Origin: Opitutia bacterium
GTDB lineage: Bacteria > Verrucomicrobiota > Verrucomicrobiia > Opitutales > UBA953
Assembly (NCBI GenBank): GCA_003569165.1
Contig: BGOI01000002.1
Coordinates: 1 to 64,000 of the forward strand
Reading direction: 5' to 3'
Length of the DNA: 64,000 nucleotides
The notes under the pieces were generated by a model. That model was not told where the DNA came from. It made no database searches and saw only the letters and a list, made by a program, of their open reading frames with translations. Each line of letters starts with the position of its first letter. Position 1 is the stretch's first letter. Shown here piece after piece: positions 7,058-16,563 of this stretch. A program made the position numbers and the translations under genes.

Positions 7058-7333
7058 GGGAACTGCTGGCACGCTGGCATGCTGCGAAGCAGAGACAGAG
7101 TTACGGGTGGCGGGTGGAGGCAGGAGGTAGGGGCGCGACGGTGTCGCGACCGAGGGGATGAGGGTCGAGGGCGGACGCGTCGCCGACGCGTCCCTACCTG
7201 CGCGGCGGAGCTGCGAGGGGTTGGCGGTTAGCGGTTGGCGGTTGGCGGTTGGGAGCGCAAAGAGGCGGCTAGGGCAGCACGCGGTGCTGCCCCTACCTTA
7301 GAGACAGCGGATGCGATGTCATCGCATCCCTAC
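7058..7333. repeat. Mosaic repeats and hairpin array 3' of the sulfatase gene
   Basis: Begins with the 'GGAACTGCTGGCA…GCTGCGAAGC' word, then hairpins GGCGCGAC/GTCGCG, GGACGCGTCG/CGACGCGTCC-CTACC (7172-7198), a GCGGTTAGCGGTTGGCGG run (7217-7252), GGGCAGCAC/GTGCTGCCC-CTACC, and GGATGCGATG/CATCGCATCC-CTACC. On the minus strand the last unit reads GGTAGGGATGCG directly after the sulfatase stop. Confidence 0.7.
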
Positions 7334-7335
7334 CT

Positions 7336-8856
7336 TTATTTCTTTTTTTTGCCGCCGCCTTGGCCGCCCTTGCCGCCGCCGCGTTGTTCCTTGGCGTTGG
7401 GGTCGTAGGCTTCGTTCTTCTTGTCGGCAAGGAAAGCACCGGTGTCCTTCTGCCAGGCGAGGAGGAGTTTCTTGAGTTCCTCGACCTTGGCGGGCTCGGC
7501 CTTGGCAAGATCGTGCTCCTCGCTGGGATCCTTCTTCACGTTGTAGAGCTCGAAGGTGGGTCCGGCGAATTTCTGGATGAGCTTGTAGTCGCCCGCGCGC
7601 AGCAGGCTCATGGGTTCGCCCTTGCCGATGTAACACGGGAAGTGCCAGTAGATAGCGTTGCGGTTGAGCGCGGCGCCGGTCTTGAGCTGCTTCATGAGGC
7701 TGACGCCGTCGGTGGGCTGACCCTTCGGCAGCGGGAGGCCGGCGGCTTCAAGGATGGTCGGCATGAAGTCCATGCTGGCGACAGGCTCGTCGAAGGTCTT
7801 GCCGGCGGGGATCACGCCAGGCCAGGAGACGGCACCCGGCACGCGGATGCCGCCTTCGTAGAGGAGGCCCTTGCTGCCGCGGAGCGGGTTGACGACGTAA
7901 GGCAGGCCGCCGTTGTCGGACGTGAAGATGACGAGGGTGTCCTTGGTGAGGCCATCGGCTTCGAGCTTGGCCATGATGCGGCCGATGCTGGTGTCGACCG
8001 CTTCGACGGTGGCGGCGTATTCGGGCGTGATGCCCTTATCGAGACCGGTGGGCGTCTTAGCCTTGTACTTCGCGACGAGCGCCGGCTTGGGATCGAACGG
8101 CTCGTGGACGGAGTGTTCGGCGTAGTAGAGGAAGAACGGCTTGGCCTTGTTCTTATCGATCCAGGACAGGGCCTCGTCGCAGAGCGCATCGGAGAGGTAG
8201 CGGCCTTTGCCGTCCATGTAGGCGTCCTTCTCGAAGTTCACGTCGTCCGGGCGCTTGTAGACGTCGAAGCCACGACCGGTCGGCGAACCGGGGGAGCCAT
8301 TGCGGCCGCGGCCGATGTTCCACATCCCGATGAGCGCGGTGGAGTAACCGCCAGACTTCAGGACGTCGGCGACGGTCTTCGTGCCGGCGGGAAGCTCGTC
8401 GTTACCCTTGGTCGACATCACCTTCATGTGCGGCTGACCCGGGGCGTAGCGGTCATCGACCACGGTGTAGACGCCGTGTCGCGGGGTGTATTGGCCAGTG
8501 AGGAGGCAGGCGCGGGTGGGCGCGCAGTTCGGGGCGCTGGCGTAGCACTGCGAGAACACCGCGCCGGACTTGGCGATCTTGTCGATGTTCGGGGTGCTGA
8601 TGTATTTGTTCCCGACGAAGCCCGTGTCGCGATAGCCCATGTCGTCGAGGAGGATGAGAACGATGTTGGGTTGGCGGGCGGGCGCGGCGGAAGCGGCGAG
8701 AAGGCACAGTGCAAAGGTACAAAAGTGCAAACCGGCGCGGAGCGCCTGGGCAAAGGTTGCGAGATTACAGCGGGGGAACTGCTGGCAGGGTGAACTGCTG
8801 CGAAGCAGGGCGGCGCGGAGTATGGAGTATCGAGTATGGAGTTTAAGGAGAGGCAT
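7336..8856 (-). CDS. Formylglycine-dependent sulfatase (arylsulfatase family)
   Basis: A type I sulfatase. Metal-site start PNIVLILLDDMGYRD, then the sulfatase signature NCAPTRACLLTGQYTPRHG, where Cys is converted to formylglycine, and further metal residues in FTSDNGG. Likely removes sulfate from polysaccharides in the periplasm or outside the cell. The signal peptide is odd: LHFCTFALCLLAASAAPA is encoded partly by the intergenic repeat word TGCAAAGGTACAAAAGTGCAA, so the exact start (8856 chosen; 8916 is the track start) is uncertain. The C-terminus ends in a Gly/Lys tail (GGGKGGQGGGKKKK). No dedicated maturase is nearby. Confidence 0.85.
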   Translation of the reverse strand: MPLLKLHTRYSILRAALLRSSSPCQQFPRCNLATFAQALRAGLHFCTFALCLLAASAAPARQPNIVLILLDDMGYRDTGFVGNKYISTPNIDKIAKSGAVFSQCYASAPNCAPTRACLLTGQYTPRHGVYTVVDDRYAPGQPHMKVMSTKGNDELPAGTKTVADVLKSGGYSTALIGMWNIGRGRNGSPGSPTGRGFDVYKRPDDVNFEKDAYMDGKGRYLSDALCDEALSWIDKNKAKPFFLYYAEHSVHEPFDPKPALVAKYKAKTPTGLDKGITPEYAATVEAVDTSIGRIMAKLEADGLTKDTLVIFTSDNGGLPYVVNPLRGSKGLLYEGGIRVPGAVSWPGVIPAGKTFDEPVASMDFMPTILEAAGLPLPKGQPTDGVSLMKQLKTGAALNRNAIYWHFPCYIGKGEPMSLLRAGDYKLIQKFAGPTFELYNVKKDPSEEHDLAKAEPAKVEELKKLLLAWQKDTGAFLADKKNEAYDPNAKEQRGGGKGGQGGGKKKK

Positions 8857-9020
8857 GGTGGTGGGTAAGTTATGTGCAAAGGTGCAAATGCGGCGGAGCC
8901 GCGTGCAAAAGTGCAAAGGTGGAGGTAATACGGCGGAGCCTCGAGGTATTGGCGGTTAGCGGCTGGCAGCTGTGGACACAAAGAGACAGCCTATGTCGTG
9001 ACGCGGTCCCGACCCTACCC
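8706..9020. repeat. Mosaic repeat block overlapping the sulfatase 5' end
   Basis: Holds GTGCAAAGGTACAAAAGTGCAA (8708-8731), the 'GGAACTGCTGGCA…CTGCGAAGC' word (8774-8808), GGAGTATGGAGTATCGAGTATGGAG (8817-8841), 'GTGCAAAGGTGCAAATGCGGCGGAGCC' (8875-8901), and a hairpin-type CGGTCCCGACCCTACC end at 9002-9018. About half of it is inside the sulfatase ORF. Confidence 0.65.
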
Positions 9021-9061
9021 GAAAGAATGTCATCCATGCAGTCATCGATTCAGCCCTCCGC

Positions 9062-10681
9062 TCAGGCGCTGCGCGCCTTCACTTCGTAAGCATGGGCGAT
9101 CATGCCGTGCTTGGCGTCCTTGGTCTCGTCCTTGGGCAGGAAGCAGCGGACGTATTCGACCTTGGCGGAGGCGGGCGTGACGGTGACGCGCACGTAGCCG
9201 GCGCTGGGGAGCTTCTTGCCGGACTGGTAGCGGTCTTCGTTGTAGGCGACGTAGCCGTGGTCGGAAGGCATGGGGAGCTCCTGGTAGATGACGCCGTCCT
9301 TCTCCTGCTGGCAGTAGAGGTGGTCGTGGCCCTGGAAGAAGACGCTGACCTTGTGCTTCACCATCAGCTGGTGGATCGGAAGTTCCCAGCCCGGGCGCTT
9401 CTCCTTGAAGGTGCCTTCGCCCTTCTTACCCTGGCCGCCCCATTCGTAGAGATCGGCCTCGTCGACGCCGCCGCGGCCGGAGCCGAGGACGTGGTGGGCG
9501 AAGACGAACTTGTGCTTCGCCTTGCTGGTCTCGAGGGTCTTCTTGAGCCAATGGTACTGGGCGTCGCCGATGGTGATGCCCCACCAGTCGCGGTTCTTCT
9601 TGTCGTCGCCGCCTTTCTCGCCCTTGCCGCCTTTGCCGCCGAAGCCGCTGTCGACGAGCGCCGGGGAGTGCCAGTAGTTGTCGAGCAGGATGAAGAGCGC
9701 GTCGCCCCAGGTCCAGGCGCAGTAGCTCTTGAGCGCGCCGATGTCCTTGAACGGCTCGGCGTGGCCCGTGTAGATGCCCTCGTTGCCCGGGATCGGGTAG
9801 AGGGAGTTGCGGGCCTTCTGCACGCCGATGGCGACATCGCGGCGTTCGTCCTTCTGCGAGAAGTTGAAGAGCGAGCCCTGCTCGTGGTTGCCGTTCATCA
9901 GGAAGACCTGGCCGACGGAGCCGACGAGGCCGAGGAAGGGACGCTGCAGGAGGTAAGGAATCTGGCAGTTGGCGTCGTTGATCGTGCGGATGCGTTCGAT
10001 CGAGAAGTCGTCGCCGATGCAGATATGGAAGTCGGGCTTGTCGGCCGCGGCGGTCGCGAGCGTGCGGGCGTAGAGGTCCGGGTGGCTGGCCTGGGCGCGC
10101 TCCGGGTGCGAGTCGCCTTGGAGCGTGAAGACGAAGGACGTGCCCGGGGTCTTCTGCGTGGAGAAGCGGGCCTCGGCGCGCTGCGTGTAGTTGCCCGACC
10201 CCGGCTTGCGGTAATTCAGGCGGTAGAAGTATTCCGTGTTCGGCGTGAGGCCGTCGATGACGACTTCCGTCGCCTTGCCGGCGGGCAGCTGGGTCACCGC
10301 CGTCTTGCGGGCGTACTTACCCTTCGCCGTGCCGATCTCGAGGAACGCTTCGAGGGCGGAAGCCGGCACGAAGCTGGCCGTGATGGCCTTGTCGGTCGCG
10401 CGGCCGAAGATCAGCGAGACCTTGGAGAATTCCGCGAGGGATTCCGGGAGGACGTATTCGCCTTGGAAGGTCGGGCCACGGGCCTTGGAGCTGTCATCGC
10501 CGCCGCCCTTGCCGCCTTTGCCGCCCTTCCCTTTCTTCTCCTGCGCGGAAGCGGACGGCAGGAGCGTCCAGCCGAACGTCGCGGCCATCAGGCCGATGAA
10601 CTGACGTCGCACCACCTGGCCGAAGGCGGGCTTATAGAACGGGTTGGGTTTTCCGGACGAGGGATCTTCGGCGGGGTTCAT
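9062..10681 (-). CDS. Tat-exported metallophosphoesterase with N-terminal FnIII-like domain
   Basis: N-terminal RRQFIGLMAATFGWTLLPSASA is a twin-arginine signal, so the enzyme is exported folded. A low-complexity EKKGKGGKGGKGGGDD linker follows, then a fibronectin-III-like domain (TEYFYRLNYRKPGSG), as in purple acid phosphatases and PhoD-like enzymes. The calcineurin-type metal motifs are visible: GDSH, GDDF, GNHE, FAHH and GHDH, in order. An extra Gly/Lys insertion (GGKGGKGEKGGDDKK) splits the catalytic domain. Substrate unknown; phosphate ester hydrolysis is inferred from the family. Confidence 0.8.
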   Translation of the reverse strand: MNPAEDPSSGKPNPFYKPAFGQVVRRQFIGLMAATFGWTLLPSASAQEKKGKGGKGGKGGGDDSSKARGPTFQGEYVLPESLAEFSKVSLIFGRATDKAITASFVPASALEAFLEIGTAKGKYARKTAVTQLPAGKATEVVIDGLTPNTEYFYRLNYRKPGSGNYTQRAEARFSTQKTPGTSFVFTLQGDSHPERAQASHPDLYARTLATAAADKPDFHICIGDDFSIERIRTINDANCQIPYLLQRPFLGLVGSVGQVFLMNGNHEQGSLFNFSQKDERRDVAIGVQKARNSLYPIPGNEGIYTGHAEPFKDIGALKSYCAWTWGDALFILLDNYWHSPALVDSGFGGKGGKGEKGGDDKKNRDWWGITIGDAQYHWLKKTLETSKAKHKFVFAHHVLGSGRGGVDEADLYEWGGQGKKGEGTFKEKRPGWELPIHQLMVKHKVSVFFQGHDHLYCQQEKDGVIYQELPMPSDHGYVAYNEDRYQSGKKLPSAGYVRVTVTPASAKVEYVRCFLPKDETKDAKHGMIAHAYEVKARSA

Positions 10682-10799
10682 GGGGTGAAGTTATGAAAGT
10701 GAAACGCCGAGGTGGAGGAGAAGTTGAAGAATGGAGGCAGGAAAATTTTCAGGAAAATACGGGGCTTAATGGAGGGTTAAGGTTGCGCGGTGCAAGGCG

Positions 10800-10935
10800 C
10801 CGCGCGGGGATCTGCTGGCACGGGGAACGGCTGCGAAGCAAGGTAGGGCCGACCATCCTTGGTCGGCCGCGGCCAAGCAGGGATGCTTGGCCCTACCCGA
10901 GGCACATGAGGACAGTACGTGGTGCTGTCCCTACC
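10800..10935. repeat. Repeat word and hairpin array 3' of the DUF1552 gene
   Basis: The 'GATCTGCTGGCACGGGGAACGGCTGCGAAGC' word is followed by hairpins GGCCGACCA/TGGTCGGCC, GGCCAAGCA/TGCTTGGCC-CTACC and GGACAGTAC/GTGCTGTCC-CTACC. On the minus strand the array starts as GGTAGGGACAG immediately after the TAA of the DUF1552 gene. Confidence 0.7.
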
Positions 10936-12281
10936 TTAGGACAACTTCTTAAGTTCGCCGGTGCTGTCGCCGAGCTGGACGTCGCGGATGTCCATGCGGT
11001 TGAGCATGCTGACCCAGAGGTTGTTGAGCGGGGTCTCCTTCTGATAGACGATGTGGCGGCCTTGGCGGATCGTGCCGCAGCCCTTGCCGGCGAGCAGGAT
11101 CGGGAGGTCGTCATGGTTGTGACGGTCGCCGTCGCCGTTGCCGGAGCCGTAGACGATCATCGAATGGTCGAGCAGGTTGCCGTCGCCTTCCTTCACGGAC
11201 TTCAGGCGCTCGAGGAGGTAGGCCAGGTGCGTCGAGTGGAAGACGTTGATGTCTTGGATCTTCGCGAGCTTCGCCGGGTCGTGGCCATGGTGGGAGATGC
11301 TGTGGTGGCCGTCGCGCACGCCGATGAACGGGTAGGAACGGTTGCTGCCCTCGTTGGCGAGGACGAACGTCGCCACGCGCGTGGTGTCGGTCTGGAACGC
11401 GAGCACCATCAGGTTTGCGAGGAGGCGGAGGTGTTCGGCGTAGCTTTCCGGGATGCCCTTGGGGGTCAGCGCGCCGACCGGCAGCTTCTTCTGGCCGTCG
11501 GCGCCAGACTTCGCGATGCGGAGCTCCATCTCGCGGACCGCGGTGAAATATTCATCCAGCTTACGCTGGTCTTCGGCACCGAGGCGGCCGTTGAGGTCGC
11601 GGTAATCCTCGCGTACCGCATCCAGGACCGACTTGCGGGCGGAGTCGCGGCGCTGGCGTTCGAGGTCGGAGCCCGAACCGAAGAGACGTTCGAAGATGAG
11701 CTTCGGGTTCACTTCCTTCGGCATCGGCTGGGTGGCCGAGCGCCAAGAGATGTTGGACTGGTAGATGCAGGAGTAGCCCGAGTCGCACCCGCCGGCGAGC
11801 TTGCTGGCCTCGGTGCCGATTTCGAGGGAGGCGAGGCGGGTGCGGTCGCCGATGCGCGCGGCGGCCATCTGGTCGGCCGAGACGCCGGCGCGGATGTTGG
11901 CGCCGTCGGTCTTGCGGGGCTGGGCGCCCGTGAGGAAGGCGGCCATCGCGCGGGCGTGGTCGCCGCCCCGTCGCCGTGGGCGCGGGCCTTGTCGGCCGCG
12001 AGACCGGTGAGGACGGAGAAGTCGGACTTATGGGCGGCGAGCGGCGCGAGGATCGGCGGCAGCTTGGAAGGCAGCGCCCCTTCGGCGCCGACGCGCCAGC
12101 CGTCCATGTTCACGCCGTTGGGGACGTAGAGGAACGCCATGCGGTTCGGCGCGGCGTTCTTCGCGGGCGTGTTGCCCGCGGCCCAGGAAGTCTGGAGGCC
12201 CATCGCCTCGAGCCACGGCAAGGCCATGACGGCGCCGAGGCCCTTGAGGACCGTGCGTCGGGGAAGGAGGTCGGTCTTCAT
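10936..12281 (-). CDS. DUF1552 protein (frameshifted)
   Basis: Member of the DUF1552 family common in Planctomycetes and Verrucomicrobia, usually adjacent to a DUF1592/PSCyt gene, as here. Starts MKTDLLPRRTVLKGLGAVMALPWLEAM, a twin-arginine signal. The sequence follows the family (LYVPNGVNMDGW, PFIGVRDGHHSISHHGHD, DHSMIVYGSGNGDGDRHNHDDLPILLAG). The frame breaks at about 11964-11970: after KARAHGDG the expected GDHARA continues one frame over (MAAFLTGAQPRKTDG), and one added base in the CCCC run repairs it. The two track ORFs are thus one gene. It starts 8 bp after the stop of the upstream gene. Biochemical role unknown. Confidence 0.85.
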
Positions 12282-12288
12282 GACGGGG

Positions 12289-14609
12289 CTATTTCTTCTT
12301 AGGAGATTCAGACACCGGTTCAACCTGGGATGTTCCCCGGCGGAGGCGGAAAGGGTCGCTCATGACCACCCCGAGAATCAGGGAGGAGAAGCGGTTGCCA
12401 GATTTGCGGGTCGAGTCCGTGATCTTATCGAGGGCCGGGCCGTCGTAGTAGTCCAGCCCGCGGCCCAGGCCGTAGGTGAGGAGCTTTGAGGAAAGATTGC
12501 GGACGAACTTCTCGTCGTCGGCCTTAAGGATCTTCTTCAGTTCGCCGGCGCCGGAGAAGGCTTGGCCGTTGGGCAGCTTACCCGAAGGGTCGATCGGCTT
12601 GCCGTCTTCGGCCGTACGCAGTTGGCCGACCGCGTCGAACTTCTCGAAGGCGAAGCCGATGGCGTCCATGCGGGTGTGGCAGGAGGCGCAGGCCGGATCG
12701 CGGCGGTGCTGCTCCATGCGTTCGCGAAGGGAGCCCTTGAGCTGCTGGCCTTCGAGCGTGGGCACCGAGGGCGGCGCGGGCGGCGGCGGCGTGCCAAGGA
12801 TTTGTTCGAGGATCCACTTGCCGCGCTTGACGGGCGAGGTGCGCGTCGGATTAGACGTCGCCGTGAGAATGGACGCGTGCGTGAGGATGCCGCCGCGATC
12901 GCCCTGGGGGAGCGTCACGCGGACGAAGACTGGCTCACCGCCGCGTTCGCGGGGGATCTCGACATTACGCAGCCCGTAGAAGGCGGCGAGGTCGCGGTCG
13001 ACGTAGGTGAAGTCGGCGTCGAGAAGGTCGAGCACGTTACGGTCTTCGCGGACGATTTCGGCGAAGAATAATTCCGTCTCCTTCATCATCGAGACGCGGA
13101 GAGCGTCGTTGAAGGCCGGGAACATGCCTGGGTCCGGTGAGACCGTCGTGAGCTGGCGGAGCTGGAGCCATTGGATACCGAAGCCCTGCGTGAGGTATTG
13201 CGCCCGCGGATCCTTGAGCAGCCGGCGCGTCTGGGCCTCGAGGTTGGCGGACAGCTTCTTCTGGTAGGCGAGCTGAAAGAGTTCGTCATCCGGCAGCGAG
13301 CCCCAGAGGAAATAGCTCAGGCGTGAGGCTAGGGCGAACTCGCTGATCGCATGCGCGTCGCGTTGGGTCGCCATTTCTTCCTGCTCGGCACGGAAGATGA
13401 ACTTCGGGGAGGCCAGCACGACCGCCATCATCGCTTGCGTGCCGGTTTCCCAGGAGCCGGAGGCCCGCTCGGCATCGAGGAAGATCTTGGAGTAACGAGC
13501 GACTTCGGCGTTGGTGGCGACGCGGCGGAAGGCGCGGCTGACGAACCAATTCGCCACCGCCTTGGCGCGGGCATCGCCCGTCGCGGTGCCGATCACCGTG
13601 GCGACCCGGCGCTGGAATTCCGTGCGCGTGTCGGTCGGGCCAAGGAGGCGCAGGCGCAGGCCGGAGAGCGTGCGGGCATTACCAGAAATCTTCGCGGGCG
13701 GGTTGAGCCACTTCAGCGTGAACTCATGCTTGCCGGCATTGAGCTTCACCTTGGCCTCGGCGACTTCGGATTTCTTGGCCGACTTAAACTGATAGGTGCC
13801 GACCTCTTTGCCATCGACGACGAAGGCGACCTTCGGGGGCGGATCACTGGCCGAACCCGTGGCGCGGAGATTCACCGAGATAAGGTAATCGCCGTCGCGG
13901 GGGGCTTCCATCGGGCCCGTGAGATAAGGAGCCGGATCGAAATAACGCTGCTGGCTATCGCGGCGGCCCTTCGGGAGCATCTCGATCATCGCGAGCCCCG
14001 TGCCATCGAGTTCATTGGGCGTGGTCGGCATCGCCTTGGCGGCGATTTGTTCGCCGACGGCGAGGAAGCGCTCTAGGTGGACCGGCGAGAACGTGAGCAC
14101 ATCACCGATGTTGTCGAAGCCGTAGCCCGTATCGTCGGCCGGGAAGTCAGCGGAGAAATTACCGTCGACGAAGCAGAGGTCACGAATCGTGTTATTAACT
14201 CCAGGCGGTTGAGGCGCCGCATCGTGATCTCGCCTGGATCTGGCTTCGCCTTCGAAATCGCGCGGGCGAGGAGCTTGTGGACGGCCGTCTGGAGGCCTTC
14301 GATCTCGGCGGCCGTGGGGCGGACCTTCTTCTTGGCGGGCGGCATCTCGCCGGAGGTGACTTGATTGACGACCTCGCGCCAGACGCGCTGATCGCGGAAG
14401 AAGCGGGTGTCGTCCTTAAATCCCTCGAGGTTGAGGTGGCCCTTCTCGAGCTCGGCGTCGTGGCACTCGTAACAGTACTTGTTCAGGAAGGGCACGATGT
14501 CCTTCTGGAAGTCTTGGGCGGCGAGAGGGGCCAGGCAGGCAGAGACGACCGCCCCGAGCATTACGATGATCGGGGTGGGCCAAGCTGCGCGAGGGGCCGA
14601 GAGCTGCAT
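12289..14609 (-). CDS. DUF1592-type planctomycete cytochrome protein (frameshifted)
   Basis: Signal peptide (MQLSAPRAAW…SACLAPLAAQ), then a PSCyt1 haem domain (KYCYECHDAELEKGHLNLE, motif CxxCH), DUF1587, DUF1595, DUF1592, and a DUF1588 domain with a second CxxCH (ACASCHTRMDAIGFAFEKFD), ending in DUF1585 (LSSKLLTYGLGRGLDYYDGP). Such proteins are periplasmic c-type cytochromes of unclear redox role. The frame breaks near 14196-14200: RLNRLE should continue as (Y/F)NNTIRDL, which is one frame over, so a single missing base splits the gene into the track ORFs 14073-14609 and 12289-14100. Head of the operon with the DUF1552 gene. Confidence 0.85.
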
Positions 14610-14757
14610 CCGTCATTTAAACATAGCGAGCGGGGGTAGGTTGCAAACCAAAGGCCTAAACCGTCAAAAAGTTGTTAAAATTTCGTAAAAAAACCTAAAT
14701 GGCTGACTGGTAATCGATTGGATATGCCATTCCGGACGCTTTATGGGGGTTATTGGC

Positions 14758-14769
14758 CTAGAATAGGGT
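14758..14769 (+). promoter_or_regulatory. 12-bp motif shared by the two T2SS halves (copy 1)
   Basis: CTAGAATAGGGT lies 122 bp before the ATG of the gspC-like gene. The identical 12-mer is found on the minus strand 110 bp before gspD (26669-26680). It might be a regulator site. The 14610-14891 intergenic stretch is otherwise AT-rich without a gene. Confidence 0.35.
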
Positions 14770-14891
14770 GAAAATGACCTATTTAGGCAATATTCCTCGA
14801 TACCACGTGATGGGCGGCCAAGATGACGATGAAGTTGGCAACCTAAACCATTGCTTGGTGTTTTAGAGATACCCCCTCCCCTTTTAATAAG

Positions 14892-15560
14892 ATGCGCACC
14901 CTCCCCCGACTCTCCTGCAGCCTACTGACCGTGGTCCTGCTCGGCCTTGGCACCGCTTCGGCGATCGACCTCGAAGGCCTCGTCAAGAACTCGCCCTTCG
15001 GCGGCACAGGCGCGCCGGCCGGTCCGGGCGTGGCCCCCAGCACCCTTGAATTCCGCGGCATGTACGCCGAAGGCGGCGTGAACTACTACAGCATCTACAA
15101 CACCCTAACCAAGCAGTCGAGCTGGGTGGCCGAAGGTGAAGCCCCGTCGACGAACGTACCCGTCGTCGTCAAAGGCTTCGACGTCGCGAACGAAACCCTC
15201 GTCATCGACAACGGTGGCCAGCCTCAGCAGATGGCCCTGCACCAGGCCGTCGTGATTACTTACAGGGGCCCGAGCCCCGCACAGCTCGCTGCCGTCTCTA
15301 ACGCCGTTGCCCAACCGAGCTCCGAGGCAGGTGCCACCGGAGTTTTCCGCGCTGGCAACCTCACCCCGGAGCAGGTCGAAGCCTTCCGCGAGTCCATGAA
15401 GGACAAATTCAGCAAGGGCCGCGGACCCGACGGTGGTCAGGGCGGCGGCGATCCGCGCCAGCGCGGCGGCGACACCACCAGCGGTAAGACGCCCAAGACC
15501 CCGGCCGTCGCGCCCGCGGCGACGACGACCAAGCCCCAGAAGACCCCGAAGGTCCGCTAA
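14892..15560 (+). CDS. GspC-like T2SS inner-membrane/periplasmic component
   Basis: First gene of the + strand T2SS operon. Signal peptide or anchor MRTLPRLSCSLLTVVLLGLGTASA; then a beta-rich domain (STLEFRGMYAEGGVNYYSIYN…WVAEGE…VVVKGFDVANETLVI) that matches the HR domain of GspC/PilP-type proteins, which in other bacteria contacts the secretin. The C-terminal 60 residues are low complexity (Gly, Pro, Lys, Thr). Assignment as GspC rests on domain style and operon position. It ends 17 bp before gspG. Confidence 0.6.
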   Translation: MRTLPRLSCSLLTVVLLGLGTASAIDLEGLVKNSPFGGTGAPAGPGVAPSTLEFRGMYAEGGVNYYSIYNTLTKQSSWVAEGEAPSTNVPVVVKGFDVANETLVIDNGGQPQQMALHQAVVITYRGPSPAQLAAVSNAVAQPSSEAGATGVFRAGNLTPEQVEAFRESMKDKFSKGRGPDGGQGGGDPRQRGGDTTSGKTPKTPAVAPAATTTKPQKTPKVR

Positions 15561-15577
15561 GCCTTTTCTTTTTCCCC

Positions 15578-16024
15578 ATGACCACCGTCCAAAAGACCAC
15601 CGCCCGCCGTCTCCGCAAGGGCTTCACCCTGCTGGAAATCCTGATCGCCGTCGCGATCGTCGGGATGCTCGTCGGCCTCGCCGTCACGAACACCGACAAG
15701 ATCCTCGGCCAGAGCCAGGAAGGCGTCGCTAAACTCTTCGTCAACGAATCGCTCAAGACCTCCCTCGTCCGCTTCCGCATCGATATGGGCGACTATCCTT
15801 CCACCGAGGAAGGCATCAAGGCCCTGATCACGGCGCCGGAAGGCAAGGCCGACAAGTGGCGCGGCCCGTACATGGAAGCCAAGGGCGGCCGCTCGCCGAT
15901 CGACCCGTGGAACCAGGAGTACCAGTACCGCTACCCCGGCACCAAGAACACCGAGAGCTACGACCTTTATTCGATGGGCCGCGACAAGAAGCCGGACACC
16001 GATGACGACCTCGGCAACTGGTGA
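15578..16024 (+). CDS. gspG: Type II secretion major pseudopilin GspG
   Basis: Class III leader RRLRKGFTLLEILIAVAIVGMLVGLAV: cleavage by prepilin peptidase after Gly, Phe as new N-terminus and Glu5 conserved. The globular part keeps the GspG pattern: MGDYPSTEEGIKALI, KWRGPY, DPWNQEYQYRYPG, and the calcium-site end YDLYSMGRDKKPDTDDDLGNW. It builds the periplasmic pseudopilus. 148 residues is the normal length. The stop overlaps the GTG start of the next gene. Confidence 0.93.
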   Translation: MTTVQKTTARRLRKGFTLLEILIAVAIVGMLVGLAVTNTDKILGQSQEGVAKLFVNESLKTSLVRFRIDMGDYPSTEEGIKALITAPEGKADKWRGPYMEAKGGRSPIDPWNQEYQYRYPGTKNTESYDLYSMGRDKKPDTDDDLGNW

Positions 16025-16563
16025 ACCTGGCACCGCAGCATCGAGCCGCCTCTCCGGCGCGCCGCGGCTTCACTTTACTGGAGACGCTGCTCGTCCTCGG
16101 CCTGATGAGCATGCTCGCAGCCGTCATGATTGGCGGCTCGGCGCAGTTGCTTAAGGGCACGGCGCGTTCGGATCCGGAAGACGCGCTGATGGCGCTCATG
16201 CAGACCATCCGCCGCCAGGCGGTCGAGAAGGGCAAAATCCTCGAACTCGCGCCGACGGACACCAATGAGGAAGACGCCCCGGATTTCCTCTGGGGGGAGG
16301 AGCGCGTCGACGAAGACCATCCGCGCACCGAGGAACGGCTGCCGAAGATCGAAGGCGTGAAGGTCAAAATCCTCGCGCCCGAAAGCACCGGCGCGATTCT
16401 GCTCGGCGGCGTGGCTTCCGAGCAGGCCCTCACCCGCATGCGTTTCTACCCGGACGGCACGTGCGACCGCGTGCGGTTGGACATCACCCGGAATGAGAAC
16501 CGGACGATCGTCCCCATCGACCCCCTCACCTGCGCGCCGCTCCCGGCCATCGACGCCAAATGA
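16021..16563 (+). CDS. gspH: Type II secretion minor pseudopilin GspH
   Basis: GTG start overlapping the gspG stop (GTGA). After a 14-residue leader comes RRGFTLLETLLVLGLMSMLAAVMIGG, a type IV pilin-like motif with Glu5. The remaining 140 residues hold a pseudopilin fold of GspH type, ending in a strand pattern with FYPDGTCDRVRLDI. Named by order between gspG and gspI and by length. The next gene overlaps its stop by 4 bp. Confidence 0.75.
   Translation: MNLAPQHRAASPARRGFTLLETLLVLGLMSMLAAVMIGGSAQLLKGTARSDPEDALMALMQTIRRQAVEKGKILELAPTDTNEEDAPDFLWGEERVDEDHPRTEERLPKIEGVKVKILAPESTGAILLGGVASEQALTRMRFYPDGTCDRVRLDITRNENRTIVPIDPLTCAPLPAIDAK

Noticed and set aside
9092-10696. 534-aa ORF antisense to the metallophosphatase
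   Set aside because: Shadow ORF; metal-binding motifs are in the minus-strand frame.
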